Assembly: GCF_042643485.1 (NCBI RefSeq)
Contig: NZ_JBHRSJ010000016.1
Coordinates: 211,823-275,822, forward strand
Direction of reading: 5' to 3'
Source of the DNA: Azotobacter bryophylli
GTDB taxonomy: Bacteria > Pseudomonadota > Gammaproteobacteria > Pseudomonadales > Pseudomonadaceae
DNA: 64,000 nucleotides
Shown here: piece by piece, positions 8,893 to 17,447 of the stretch
Numbering within the stretch: position 1 is the first letter of the stretch
How the letters are laid out: each line of letters begins with the position of its first letter
Notes under the pieces: generated by a model
Database searches by the model: none
What the model was told of the DNA's origin: nothing
What the model saw: the letters and a program-made list of their open reading frames with translations, nothing else
Position numbers and translations under genes: made by a program

Positions 8893-10032
8893 ATGAATTT
8901 CGCATTCACCGAACAACAACAGGCGATCCGGGAAAGCGTGGCGCGCCTGGCCGCCGACGTCCTGGCCCCCCGCTATCGCCAGCGCGAGCAGGAAGGCCGC
9001 ATCGAGCGCTCCGTGATCCGGCAATTGGGCGACATGGGCTGCCTGGGCGGCGAGCTGCCGGAAAAACTCGGCGGCAGCGGGCTGGGCTGCGTCACCAGCG
9101 GCGTGATCATCGAGGAAATCGCCAAGGGCGACTTCAACGTCGGCTACCTGCCGCTGCTGGCCTCGCTGAACGGGCAGATCATCGCCAACTACGCCGAGCC
9201 GGAGCTGGCGCGGAAATGGCTGAGCGAGATCACCGCCGGGCGCAAGACCGTCTGCATCGCCCTGACCGAACCCCATGGTGGCTCGGATGCCGCCAACCTG
9301 CGCCTGAAGGCCGAGCGTCGGGGCGATCACTACCTGCTCAACGGCGAGAAGACCTCGATCTCCATGGCCGACCAGGCCGACGTCGCCGTGGTCTTCGCCC
9401 GCACCGGCACCGTCGAGCAGCGCGCCGGCGGGATCAGCGCCTTCCTCGTACCGATGGATCTGCCGGGCATCGCCACCACCCGCTTCGAGGACTCCGGCCA
9501 GCGCGCCATCGGCCGCGGCTCGATCTTCTTCGACAACGTCGCGGTGCCGCTGAGCCACCGCCTCGGCGAGGAAGGCAAGGGCTTCCGGCAGGTGATGCAG
9601 GGCTTCGACTACAGCCGCGCGCTGATCGGCCTGCAGTGTCTGGCCGTGGCCCAGCAGTCGCTGGACGAGACCTGGCACTGGCTGACCGAGCGCCAGGCCT
9701 TCGGTCAACCGCTGTCGGCCTTCCAGGGGCTCACCCATCCCCTCGCCGAGTACCAGACCTACGTCTCCGCCGCCCGCCTGCAGTGCTACTACTCGTTGTG
9801 GCTCAAGGACAGCGGGCTGCCGCACAACGCCGAGGCCGCCATGAACAAGTGGTGGGCGCCGAAGCTCGCCTTCGACGTGGTAAAACAGTGCTTGTTGGCT
9901 CACGGCCATACCGGCTACGGCGAGGACCTGCCCCTGGCCCAGCGCCTGCGCGACGTGCTCGGCCTGCAAATCGGTGACGGCACGGCGCAGATCATGAAAA
10001 ATATCATCGCACGCGAGACCGTCCCGAAATGA
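8893..10032 (+). CDS. aliB: Cyclohexanecarboxyl-CoA dehydrogenase
   Basis: This 379-residue acyl-CoA dehydrogenase opens MNFAFTEQQQAIRESVARL. It has the flavin/substrate signature CIALTEPHGGSDAANLRLK near residues 119-137 and a C-terminal IGDGTAQIMKNIIARE. It would convert cyclohexanecarboxyl-CoA to cyclohex-1-ene-carboxyl-CoA with an electron-transfer flavoprotein as acceptor. GGAGG precedes the ATG. The 91-base gap after badI holds no gene. The assignment depends on the operon, since acyl-CoA dehydrogenases of many specificities look alike. Confidence 0.78.
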   Translation: MNFAFTEQQQAIRESVARLAADVLAPRYRQREQEGRIERSVIRQLGDMGCLGGELPEKLGGSGLGCVTSGVIIEEIAKGDFNVGYLPLLASLNGQIIANYAEPELARKWLSEITAGRKTVCIALTEPHGGSDAANLRLKAERRGDHYLLNGEKTSISMADQADVAVVFARTGTVEQRAGGISAFLVPMDLPGIATTRFEDSGQRAIGRGSIFFDNVAVPLSHRLGEEGKGFRQVMQGFDYSRALIGLQCLAVAQQSLDETWHWLTERQAFGQPLSAFQGLTHPLAEYQTYVSAARLQCYYSLWLKDSGLPHNAEAAMNKWWAPKLAFDVVKQCLLAHGHTGYGEDLPLAQRLRDVLGLQIGDGTAQIMKNIIARETVPK

Positions 10033-10103
10033 CCGCTTGTCTGTCCCGGCAGCAAGGAGGCTTGACGGCCGTCGAGCCTTCCACCGGGAAAACAGGAGTC
10101 CAA

Positions 10104-10586
10104 ATGAGCGAAAGCCCGTCCAGAGGCGTAGCCAACCGGTTGTTCTTCCGACTGTTCCAGACCGGGAACATCCTCCAGCGGCAGATCCAGCACGAGATGG
10201 GCGTCAGCACCGTGCAGTGGGCGGTGCTGGGCGCCCTTTCCCGCGAAGGCTACGAGCAGGGAATCTCGTTCAATCAGCTGACCGAGTATCTGTTCGTCAG
10301 TCGGCAGAGCCTGGATGGCGTACTCAAGCGCATGGAGCGGGACAAGCACATCGTGCGCATTCCGCACCCGGAGGACGGACGTGCCCGTCTGGTGCAGATG
10401 ACCGGGCAAGGACGGGAGTTCTGGGACAGCCTGCAACCGAAGATCACCGAATTCTACCGGCAGGCACTGGGCAGTTTCGGTTTCGACGACAGCATCAGCT
10501 TGCTGCATTATCTCAACAACTTGCAGGGCGATTTGACCAAAGTCGAATTGTCCACTCTGAAAAGCTTGACGAAAGATTCAAGATAA
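10104..10586 (+). CDS. badR: MarR-family regulator of the alicyclic acid cluster
   Basis: This 160-residue winged-helix protein carries a MarR DNA-binding core, including ISFNQLTEYLFVSRQSLDGV and the wing HPEDGRARLVQMT. The ATG at 10104 has AGGAG 6 bases upstream. A longer frame from 10029 overlaps the dehydrogenase stop but has no better signal. Its position at the end of an aliA-badH-badI-aliB operon is like that of BadR in R. palustris, a repressor released by cyclohexene-carboxyl-CoA. Likely targets are the paired palindromes at 5377-5425. The effector is inferred. Confidence 0.75.
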   Translation: MSESPSRGVANRLFFRLFQTGNILQRQIQHEMGVSTVQWAVLGALSREGYEQGISFNQLTEYLFVSRQSLDGVLKRMERDKHIVRIPHPEDGRARLVQMTGQGREFWDSLQPKITEFYRQALGSFGFDDSISLLHYLNNLQGDLTKVELSTLKSLTKDSR

Positions 10587-10641
10587 GCAGGAATAGCAAC
10601 GGAAGCTGACCCGCTATGCGGCTCTGCCGCACTGTTTCATC

Positions 10642-10657
10642 CCACGCTCTCGCGTGG
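10642..10657 (+). terminator. Short GC hairpin between badR and the porin gene
   Basis: The arms CCACGC and GCGTGG enclose a TCTC loop. A second small hairpin (GCGG/CCGC) lies just upstream. No clean T-run follows, so this may be a weak terminator or mRNA-stabilising hairpin. The porin may still be co-transcribed. Confidence 0.3.
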
Positions 10658-10699
10658 TGCCGTTTGAATAAAAACAAAAACACTTGGCAGGAATAACCG

Positions 10700-12073
10700 A
10701 TGAGCAACAAGACCCTCGTAATGCGAGGGTCGGCCAGGGAGTTCAATGGCTTCAGCGCCGTTGACGTGGTCGATCTTCATGCTGGATGCGATACCCGTTC
10801 CACCCCCGTCTTTTCTCTCAGCCATAAAGCTCGCTTGCTTTCGCTCTGCGGTTGCCTCCTTCCGCTTTCGGCCCAGGCCGGATTCTTCCAGGATAGTCAT
10901 CTCACCATGGAGGCGCGAAATTTCTACCTGAATCGCGACTTCCGGGACTCGGACAAGAGCGACGTGCCCCGCTTCAAGGGCCAGCCCAAGAACAAGCTCG
11001 AAGACTGGGGGCAGGGATTCATCATGCGCTACGAATCCGGCTTCACGCCGGGGCCGATCGGTTTCGGCGTGGATGGCATGGGCCTGCTGGGCATCAAGCT
11101 GGATTCCGGCGCCGGAACCAGCGGTAGCGGCGCCCTGCCGCGCAACCCCATCACCGGCGAGGTGCCGGACGAGTTCAGTTTCTTCGGCTGGACCGGCAAG
11201 GCGAAGGTTTCCCAGAGCACGCTGACGGTGGGCACCCACCTCCCGACGCTGCCGGTGGTGTACTACAACGACACGCGGATGTTGCCGCAGACCTTCTTCG
11301 GCGCCCAGTTGCTGTCCAAGGACATCAGGAACATGACCGTGCTGGGCGGCCAGTTCCGCAAGACCCGCCTGCGCGACTCGACGAACTACGAGGACATGAC
11401 CATGTTCTCCGATCGCTCCACCGGCGGTATGCCCAGCGATCACTTCAACTACGGCGGACTCACCTACACCTGGTCGCCCAAGCTGAGCGCGAGCTACTTC
11501 TACGGCGAACTGGAGAACAACTACAAGCAGCATTACATCGGTCTGCTCAGCACCCTGCCCCTGACCGAGAGCCTGAAATTCAAGTCGGACCTGCGCTATT
11601 TCATCAGCGACGACGACGGCCGCAGCACGGTGGACAACCGGACCGCGCAGGCGATGCTCACCCTGCTCTATCGGGGGCATGCCCTCGGCGGGGGCTACGT
11701 CTGGCAGACGGGGGACACCGGCATGCCCTTCATCGCCGGCGGAACCAACGCCTATACCATCAACCTCGCCACCTACCACCACTTCCTGCGCGCCCACGAG
11801 GACTCCTGGCAGGTTCGCTACGACTACGACTTCGCTCCCCTCGGCCTGCCCGGCCTGACCTTCATGGCCCGTTACATGCGGGGCAGCGATTTCCAGATCG
11901 GCAACCAGAATGCCAACGAATGGGAGCGTGACGTCGATATCAGCTATGTCGTGCAGAGCGGGCTGCTGAAGGATCTCAACCTGCGCTGGCGCAACCTCTC
12001 CTATCGCAGCAGCAACACCACCGATCTGGACGAGAATCGGCTGATTGTCAGTTACACCTTCAAGTTCTGGTGA
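10700..12073 (+). CDS. OprD-family outer-membrane porin
   Basis: The 457-residue protein has a signal peptide ending LLPLSAQA around residue 60, then GFFQDSHLTMEARNFYLNRDF, the usual N-terminus of mature OprD-family porins. Alternating amphipathic beta strands fill the rest, and the protein ends in an aromatic residue (VSYTFKFW), the outer-membrane insertion signal. The presequence is unusually long, so the true start may be an internal codon nearer the hydrophobic stretch. Its position downstream of the alicyclic acid genes suggests uptake of cyclohexanecarboxylate or a similar acid. This is an inference, as OprD homologues serve many substrates. Confidence 0.88.
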   Translation: MSNKTLVMRGSAREFNGFSAVDVVDLHAGCDTRSTPVFSLSHKARLLSLCGCLLPLSAQAGFFQDSHLTMEARNFYLNRDFRDSDKSDVPRFKGQPKNKLEDWGQGFIMRYESGFTPGPIGFGVDGMGLLGIKLDSGAGTSGSGALPRNPITGEVPDEFSFFGWTGKAKVSQSTLTVGTHLPTLPVVYYNDTRMLPQTFFGAQLLSKDIRNMTVLGGQFRKTRLRDSTNYEDMTMFSDRSTGGMPSDHFNYGGLTYTWSPKLSASYFYGELENNYKQHYIGLLSTLPLTESLKFKSDLRYFISDDDGRSTVDNRTAQAMLTLLYRGHALGGGYVWQTGDTGMPFIAGGTNAYTINLATYHHFLRAHEDSWQVRYDYDFAPLGLPGLTFMARYMRGSDFQIGNQNANEWERDVDISYVVQSGLLKDLNLRWRNLSYRSSNTTDLDENRLIVSYTFKFW

Positions 12074-12130
12074 AAACCCTGAACGGCGTTTGCCTGCGGG
12101 CAAACGCCTCCTTTCTTCGAGGAGTCAGAC

Positions 12131-12814
12131 ATGCACGTCGACGAGGCCATGCAGTCCCGCCGCTCGATGCGCCGCTTCCTGCCCACTGCGGTTCCGCAGT
12201 CGGTGGTGCGGCATATCCTGCAGGTGGCGGCGCGCTCTCCGAGCGGCAACAACATCCAGCCCTGGCGGGTCCACGTGGTGGCTGGCACAGCCCGCGACAA
12301 GCTCTGTCGGGACCTGCTGCAGGCGGCGACCGACAGCCCCGAGCGCTATCGGGCCGAGTACGACTACTACCCCACCCAGTGGTTCGAGCCCTACTTGGAG
12401 CGCCGGCGCCGGTGCGGTTTCGCCCTCTACGAAACCCTCGGCATCGGCCGGGGCGACCGGGAACGGCGGGAGGAGCAGATGCTGCGCAACTACCTGTTCT
12501 TCGACGCCCCGGTCGGTCTGCTCGTGACCCTCGACCGGCGGCTGAGCGCCGGCAGCTACATGGACATCGGCATGTTCATCCAGAGCATCCTGCTCGCCGC
12601 CCGTGGCCAGGGACTGCACACCTGCCCGCAGGCCGCCTTCGCCATCTTCCACGAAGTCGTGCGCAAGCACCTCCCCTTGACCGACGAGGAGCTGCTGGTA
12701 TGCGGCATCGCGCTCGGACATGCGGATCCCGACGCGCCGGAGAATGGCCTGGTGACCGAGCGCGAGCCGGTGGAGTCGTTTGCCAGCTTCCACGGTTTCG
12801 CCGAGAAACCGTAA
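12131..12814 (+). CDS. Nitroreductase-family flavoprotein
   Basis: The 227-residue protein has the FMN-binding opening of the family, SRRSMRRFLPTAV, followed by RSPSGNNIQPWRVHVV. The late LLAARGQGLHTCPQAAF stretch is also typical. Such enzymes reduce nitro groups, quinones or enoyl systems with NAD(P)H. AGGAG lies upstream of the ATG. It follows the porin gene by 57 bases and converges with the kfrA-like gene. Its link to alicyclic acid degradation is only positional. Confidence 0.82.
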   Translation: MHVDEAMQSRRSMRRFLPTAVPQSVVRHILQVAARSPSGNNIQPWRVHVVAGTARDKLCRDLLQAATDSPERYRAEYDYYPTQWFEPYLERRRRCGFALYETLGIGRGDRERREEQMLRNYLFFDAPVGLLVTLDRRLSAGSYMDIGMFIQSILLAARGQGLHTCPQAAFAIFHEVVRKHLPLTDEELLVCGIALGHADPDAPENGLVTEREPVESFASFHGFAEKP

Positions 12815-12836
12815 TCCCGTCCCGACCAACCGATAC

Positions 12837-13853
12837 TCAGGACGCATCCTCGAGGGCCGGCTCCCTGTTCTGCTCCGCCGTGAATGTAGCCTGGCGCAGC
12901 AGATTCAGCTCCGTGTTCGCCGCACTGAGGCTGACCTGAAGATCCTGCGTCTGTTGCCGTTCCTTCGCCAGAGCGGCCTTCAGCTCGCTCATCTCCCCCT
13001 GCAGCATGCTGAAGCGTTCGAGCAGAACATCCCGCGCTGTGTGCGACTGGGCCAGTTGAGTGCCCAGGGTCACCAGCTCCCCGGCCTGCCGGGTGAGCCG
13101 GTCGCGCTGCTCGCCCTGCTCCCTGGCCATGTGCCCGATCTCGGTGGAAAGGCGCTCGTTGGCGCGGTTCAGCTGGGTGAGCTCGTCCTGCTTGACGATC
13201 AGCGTCTGCTGCAACTGGCGGATTTCCATCTGCAACTGCTGGACCTGGCTCTCATGGCGGCGCTGCTCCTGCTCGCGCTGTTCCTTGCTCGCCTGCCGGT
13301 AATGCTCCAGCGCATCGCGGCTGTGCCGGTGCTTCTCTTCCAGCGACAGGATCTGCTGGTCGCGATCCTCCAGGCGCGCCGCCTGATCCTGATTGGCCTG
13401 CGCCAGTCGTGCCTGCTCCAGCTGCGACTCCTGCAGCCGCTGCCGGGTCTGCAGATGCCCGTCCGACTCGCTCTGCAGTTGCCCCGCCAGAGTTTCAACC
13501 TGCACCTGTAGCTGCTGGATCTGCTGCTGCGCCTGGGCCAGACGCCCTTCCAGCTCGCCGCGCTCCTGGTCGAAGCGCCGGCGCATGCTTTCCACGGTCT
13601 GTTCGGCCTCCTCCTGCAGGCGTTCTGCCAGACGGGCCACCAGCGCGGTGAGCTCGTCGCTGAGGCTGGCGGTGCCGCCTTGGCGCCCGGCCTCACTCTC
13701 TTCGATCTCTTTCAGATAGCGATGAATGGTGGTTTTCGAACCGGTATTGCCCAGTTCGATACGTACCGCATCGATGCTCGGGTGTTCGCCCCGGGCCAGC
13801 AGCGCCTGCCGGGCCTTGTTCACCAGTGCTTTGTTAATGCCTCCGCGAGCCAT
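12837..13853 (-). CDS. KfrA-like DNA-binding protein with long coiled coil
   Basis: The 338-residue protein starts with a KfrA-type DNA-binding domain (residues about 1-60, including RGEHPSIDAVRIELGNTGSK and TIHRYLKEIEE). Almost all of the remainder is a Gln/Glu/Leu/Arg-rich coiled coil. KfrA proteins of broad-host-range plasmids bind their own promoter and form filaments, and chromosomal relatives are common in Pseudomonas. It is divergently placed from a tyrosine recombinase at 14029. The pairing suggests a mobile or integrated unit, but a maintenance role is not shown. Confidence 0.8.
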   Translation of the reverse strand: MARGGINKALVNKARQALLARGEHPSIDAVRIELGNTGSKTTIHRYLKEIEESEAGRQGGTASLSDELTALVARLAERLQEEAEQTVESMRRRFDQERGELEGRLAQAQQQIQQLQVQVETLAGQLQSESDGHLQTRQRLQESQLEQARLAQANQDQAARLEDRDQQILSLEEKHRHSRDALEHYRQASKEQREQEQRRHESQVQQLQMEIRQLQQTLIVKQDELTQLNRANERLSTEIGHMAREQGEQRDRLTRQAGELVTLGTQLAQSHTARDVLLERFSMLQGEMSELKAALAKERQQTQDLQVSLSAANTELNLLRQATFTAEQNREPALEDAS

Positions 13854-13865
13854 GCTTTACCTACT

Positions 13866-13906
13866 ATTTCGTACTGTTTTACGTACCATGTATTTACATA
13901 CTATAA
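13866..13906. promoter_or_regulatory. GTAC/TACA-rich operator-like region upstream of kfrA-like gene
   Basis: Immediately upstream of the kfrA-like start the sequence becomes AT-rich. It has repeated short palindromic motifs: GTAC twice around an 8-base spacer, and TGTATTTACA. Autoregulated KfrA proteins bind repeats in their own promoter, so these are the best candidate sites. No further test is possible from sequence alone. Confidence 0.4.
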
Positions 13907-13980
13907 ATGCGAAAAGTAAAGCTTGATTACAGGTCATTGCCAGCATTAAATAATCGAGCATTAACCGATATCAGTGGCAC

Positions 13981-14002
13981 GAACACCCGCTAACGGGTGT
14001 TC
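13981..14002. repeat. Perfect 9-base inverted repeat before the recombinase gene
   Basis: The arms GAACACCCG (13981-13989) and CGGGTGTTC (13994-14002) enclose CTAA and are followed by TTTC. It could be a terminator, an operator, or a recombination-linked site, because the recombinase gene begins 27 bases further on. Confidence 0.5.
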
Positions 14003-14028
14003 TTTCGGTACGGAATCCGGGGTATTCA

Positions 14029-15006
14029 GTGACGAGCAAGGTCGACCGCTATCTGCAGGCGGGAACGCGGGAGAACACGCGGCGGAGCTATCGAGCCGCT
14101 ATCGAACATTTCGAGGTGTCCTGGGGAGGGCTGCTGCCGGCGACCAGCGACAGCGTCGTCCGCTATCTGGTCGACCATGCCGACAGCCTGTCGCTCAACA
14201 CGCTCAGGCTGCGTCTCGCCGGGCTGGCCCAATGGCATGTCAGCCAGGGCTTCCCCGATCCGACCAAGACGCCCATGGTCCGCCAGGTGCTCAAGGGCAT
14301 CCGCGCCCTGCACCCGGCACGGGAAAAACAGGCCGCGCCGCTACAGTTGCAGCATTTGCAACGGGCTGTCGACTGGCTCGAACGGGAAGCGACGCAGGCC
14401 GCGCAACGGGGAGATCCACGCACCCAGCTGCGTTGTCGCCGCGATGTCGCACTGCTGCTGATCGGTTTCTGGCGGGGCTTTCGCAGTGACGAGCTGTGCC
14501 GCCTACAGGTCGAGCAGATCCAGGCGGTGCCCGGCGTGGGCATGGAACTCTACCTGCCGCACAGCAAGGCCGATCGCGACAATCTCGGTACTACCTACCG
14601 GGCACCGGCGCTGAAACAGCTGTGTCCGGTGCGGGCCTACCTGGACTGGATCACCGTCGCCGGCCTGGCGCGCGGGCCGGTGTTCCGACGCATCGACCGC
14701 TGGGGCAATCTGGCCGAGGACGGACTGAACCCCGGCAGCCTGATCGCCCTGCTGCGGCAGATCCTGCAACGCGCCGGCGTTCCGGCCGAGTCCTACACCA
14801 GTCACTCGCTGCGTCGGGGCTTCGCCACCTGGGCCAGCGCCAACGGCTGGGATCTGAAGGCGCTGATGAGCTACGTGGGCTGGAAGGACATGAAATCGGC
14901 GATGCGCTACATCGATCCGGCGATCTCCTTCGGCGGGCTGGCAGCAAGCCCGGCCACTCCGCTGTCGGATGCCCTGCGCCCGCGGCTGACCGACAGCTCC
15001 GAATAG
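14029..15006 (+). CDS. Tyrosine recombinase / site-specific integrase
   Basis: The 325-residue protein has an N-terminal core-binding domain and a complete-looking catalytic domain: the first arginine in FWRGFRSDELCRL, HxxR in TSHSLRRGFATWA, GW in SYVGWKDM and the tyrosine in SAMRYIDP. It starts with GTG at 14029, since no ATG fits the conserved N-terminus. It would cut and rejoin DNA at a specific site, but its target is unknown. The neighbouring kfrA-like gene is on the opposite strand. Together with the partial recombinase at the left edge, it brackets the alicyclic acid cluster. Confidence 0.87.
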   Translation: MTSKVDRYLQAGTRENTRRSYRAAIEHFEVSWGGLLPATSDSVVRYLVDHADSLSLNTLRLRLAGLAQWHVSQGFPDPTKTPMVRQVLKGIRALHPAREKQAAPLQLQHLQRAVDWLEREATQAAQRGDPRTQLRCRRDVALLLIGFWRGFRSDELCRLQVEQIQAVPGVGMELYLPHSKADRDNLGTTYRAPALKQLCPVRAYLDWITVAGLARGPVFRRIDRWGNLAEDGLNPGSLIALLRQILQRAGVPAESYTSHSLRRGFATWASANGWDLKALMSYVGWKDMKSAMRYIDPAISFGGLAASPATPLSDALRPRLTDSSE

Positions 15007-15428
15007 CACTAGTACATCGGCTTTGACTGTCGAACAGGCAGCCCTCCCGAAGAACACGCCTCAATTTCCCATTCCCGCTCGAGTGACCTGCGCCGTCCCC
15101 GGCATTTCCCCAATTTGGCTGATTGCCAGGGTTTGCAGCGAGGTTTCGGAAACCTGTTACCAGTCAGTCGACTTCCGATTACAGAAAATAAATCACCAAG
15201 TAGCTCACAAAAGCGCAGTAATGATGTTTTCAAGGAAACAATTAGCCGTATATGGCTCCGGACAGGAGCCGGTACGGCTGTGATTTCAGGAATCAGACGA
15301 GTCTGTATCCGGGACTTTCGATACGCCGCAAAGCGGCATCCAGACCGACTCCAGGAAGCCTGGAGTCGGCCTGATCGCTGAGGCCCTCGACTGAGCCCGG
15401 CCCTTGCCAGGCCATTCGGCCAGCAGGA
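15007..15428. other. Gene-free stretch with a strong hairpin
   Basis: No convincing gene is seen. An 11-base perfect inverted repeat with a 3-base loop (arms CCGACTCCAGG at 15345-15355 and CCTGGAGTCGG at 15359-15369) lies near the 3' end of the convergent alpha/beta hydrolase gene and may end transcripts from either side. A smaller repeat AGGTTT/AAACCT occurs near 15141-15155. Confidence 0.5.
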
Positions 15429-16106
15429 TCAGGGCTTGACTGCGGAGCCCTGGTGGGCGAGATGCAGGCGGAACCAGTCCCCCGCCAGACGGGCTACCTC
15501 GTCCATCTTGCCGGACTCCTCGAACAAGTGGGTGGCGCCCGGGACCACGAACAGCTCATGGGGGCACTTCAGGTGGACGATGGTCTGGCGGTTCAGCTCC
15601 AGCACCTCGAGATCCGCCCCGCCGACGATGAACAGCGCCGGCGCCTTCACCCGCTCCAGCGAATCGCCGGCCAGATCGACGCGCCCGCCGCGGGAGACCA
15701 CGGCGCCGATGTCGGCCGGCCGCGAAGCCGCGGTAATCAGGGCGGCAGCGGCACCGGTGCTGGCTCCGAACAGACCGAGGCGGAAGCCGCGCAGGCTCGG
15801 ATCGCCGCGAAGCTGATCGACCACACCGTTCAACCGCTCGCTGAGCAAGGGAATATCGAAGCGGAATTGCCGGGTGGCCTCATCCACGGGCTGCTCTTCC
15901 TCGGTGAGCAGATCGAACAGCAGCGTGGCGAGTCCGAGCCCGTTGAAAAAACGCGCCACGCTCATGTTGCGCGGACTGTGCCGGCTGCTGCCGCTGCCAT
16001 GGACGAACACCACCATGCCATCGGCGTTGTCCGGAACGGTCAGGTCGCCATGCAACCTGGCCTTGCCCAGGGTGAAGCGCATCGGACGTGCCGACGAATT
16101 ACTCAT
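15429..16106 (-). CDS. Alpha/beta hydrolase, dienelactone-hydrolase-like
   Basis: The 225-residue protein has the oxyanion region VVFVHGSGSSRHSPRN, a nucleophile elbow LGLFGASTGAAAAL (GxSxG) and a late histidine in VPGATHLFEE, making a plausible Ser-Asp-His triad. No signal peptide is seen. Its start overlaps the end of the upstream phosphoribosyltransferase gene by 8 bases, so the two form a translationally coupled pair. That pairing recurs in proteobacterial stress clusters, and some relatives are even fused. The substrate is unknown. Confidence 0.78.
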   Translation of the reverse strand: MSNSSARPMRFTLGKARLHGDLTVPDNADGMVVFVHGSGSSRHSPRNMSVARFFNGLGLATLLFDLLTEEEQPVDEATRQFRFDIPLLSERLNGVVDQLRGDPSLRGFRLGLFGASTGAAAALITAASRPADIGAVVSRGGRVDLAGDSLERVKAPALFIVGGADLEVLELNRQTIVHLKCPHELFVVPGATHLFEESGKMDEVARLAGDWFRLHLAHQGSAVKP

Positions 16107-16770
16107 GCTCCTTTCCTCCGTGTGTCCATGAATCTCGCAGTAGATCCTGTACTTCCTGATCGGAAGTCTGATCGAAGTTCAGATACCAATTGCCGATGGC
16201 ATAGAGATGCAAGGGCGTGTGCAGGCAGACGACCCTGTCTGCCATCTTCTCCAGTTGCATGACGGTTTCCGGCGCCGCGACGGGAGCCGCGACGGTGATG
16301 CTACCGGCCCCCTGCATGCGTACGGCCTTGACTGCGGCGCGCATGGTCGCCCCCGTCGCCAGGCCATCGTCGATGAGAATGACCGGCCGCCCCTGCACCG
16401 CGGGCCGAGGTCGCTGCCCGCGATAGGCTAGCTCGCGACGCTGCAGCTCCTGGGTTTCGCGCGCGATGGCCGCCTCTATCGCAGTCGGCGAGACGTGGGC
16501 GTAGTTGACGATGTCCTCGTTCATCACCCGTATGCCGCCGCTGGCGATGGCACCCATGGCCAGCTCGTGATTGCCCGGCGTGCCCAGCTTGCGCACCACC
16601 AGAATGTCCAGCTCCAGCCCCAGCCGGGTGGACACCTGATAGGCGACTGGGACTCCGCCCCGCGGCAATGCCAGCACCAGAGCGCCGTTCCAGTCGCCCT
16701 CGGCGGCCAGCCGCTCGGCGAGGGCTCGACCGGCTTCGACCCGATCGGGAAAGGGAATGCTCACGATCAT
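16099..16770 (-). CDS. Phosphoribosyltransferase-domain protein
   Basis: The 223-residue protein has the PRPP-binding signature VILIDDGLATGATM in the middle of a type I phosphoribosyltransferase fold. ALPRGGVPVAYQV and VRKLGTPGNHELAMGAI are typical of the uncharacterised bacterial subgroup often fused or paired with an alpha/beta hydrolase. It is the first gene of a two-gene minus-strand operon. The nucleobase or other acceptor is not known. Confidence 0.82.
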   Translation of the reverse strand: MIVSIPFPDRVEAGRALAERLAAEGDWNGALVLALPRGGVPVAYQVSTRLGLELDILVVRKLGTPGNHELAMGAIASGGIRVMNEDIVNYAHVSPTAIEAAIARETQELQRRELAYRGQRPRPAVQGRPVILIDDGLATGATMRAAVKAVRMQGAGSITVAAPVAAPETVMQLEKMADRVVCLHTPLHLYAIGNWYLNFDQTSDQEVQDLLRDSWTHGGKEHE

Positions 16771-16931
16771 GTCGACCTCCGCTGCCAGTAACCACTCTTT
16801 TCAGTCTGGCCCAGAAATCGGCATCCGCCGGGACAGGCGGCGAGTGGTTGCTTCCGGCCATCCCCCGAGGGATGAACTAATCTTCTTTGGCAGCACGGAG
16901 ATAGCCGATTTCATCCAAGCGAGGTCCTGTC

Positions 16932-17426
16932 ATGGACAAGAACCGTCAGAGTCTGAGCGACAAGCTGATCCAGCCCGAATTTCACGACCCCTACCTGAAG
17001 CCCTGGCACGAGCGTGGCGACACCTTCTGCCCGCAGTGCGGGGTCACCTATCAGGCGGGGCGCTGGACCTGGCAGCATCTGGCGCACAAGGACAAGGCCG
17101 AAGAGGAGACCTGCCCGGCCTGCCGGCGCATCGCCGAGCGGGTTCCGGCCGGCCAGGTGACCATGAGCGGCAGCTTCGTCAAACCGCACAGCGAGGAAAT
17201 CTGCCACATCGTTCGCCATGCGGAGGAACTGGAAAAGCCGGAGCATCCGCTGGAGCGGCTGATGTCCATCAGCGACACCGCCGACGGCCTGCTGGTGACC
17301 ACCACCGGCATGCACCTGGCCAAACGCCTGGCCCATGCCCTGGACGAGGCCTTCAAGGGCGGGGAGCTGCACACCCACTACAAGGAGGAGGACTGCTTCG
17401 TCGACATCCACTGGAAGCGCGACTGA
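16932..17426 (+). CDS. BCAM0308-like zinc-finger protein
   Basis: The 164-residue protein has two CxxC pairs, CPQCGVTY near residues 33-40 and CPACRRI near 60-66, that could bind one zinc ion. A C-terminal alpha/beta part includes TTTGMHLAKRLAHALDEAF. This matches the small family usually named BCAM0308, which lies near universal stress and heat-shock genes in proteobacteria. The function is unknown. A single-gene unit convergent with the chemoreceptor gene. Confidence 0.6.
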   Translation: MDKNRQSLSDKLIQPEFHDPYLKPWHERGDTFCPQCGVTYQAGRWTWQHLAHKDKAEEETCPACRRIAERVPAGQVTMSGSFVKPHSEEICHIVRHAEELEKPEHPLERLMSISDTADGLLVTTTGMHLAKRLAHALDEAFKGGELHTHYKEEDCFVDIHWKRD

Positions 17427-17447
17427 CGAAGCAGCGAGCCATAACCC

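Noticed and set aside
15009..15233. Small frame on the minus strand downstream of the recombinase
   Set aside because: It has no ribosome binding site, no coding-like composition and no recognisable family.
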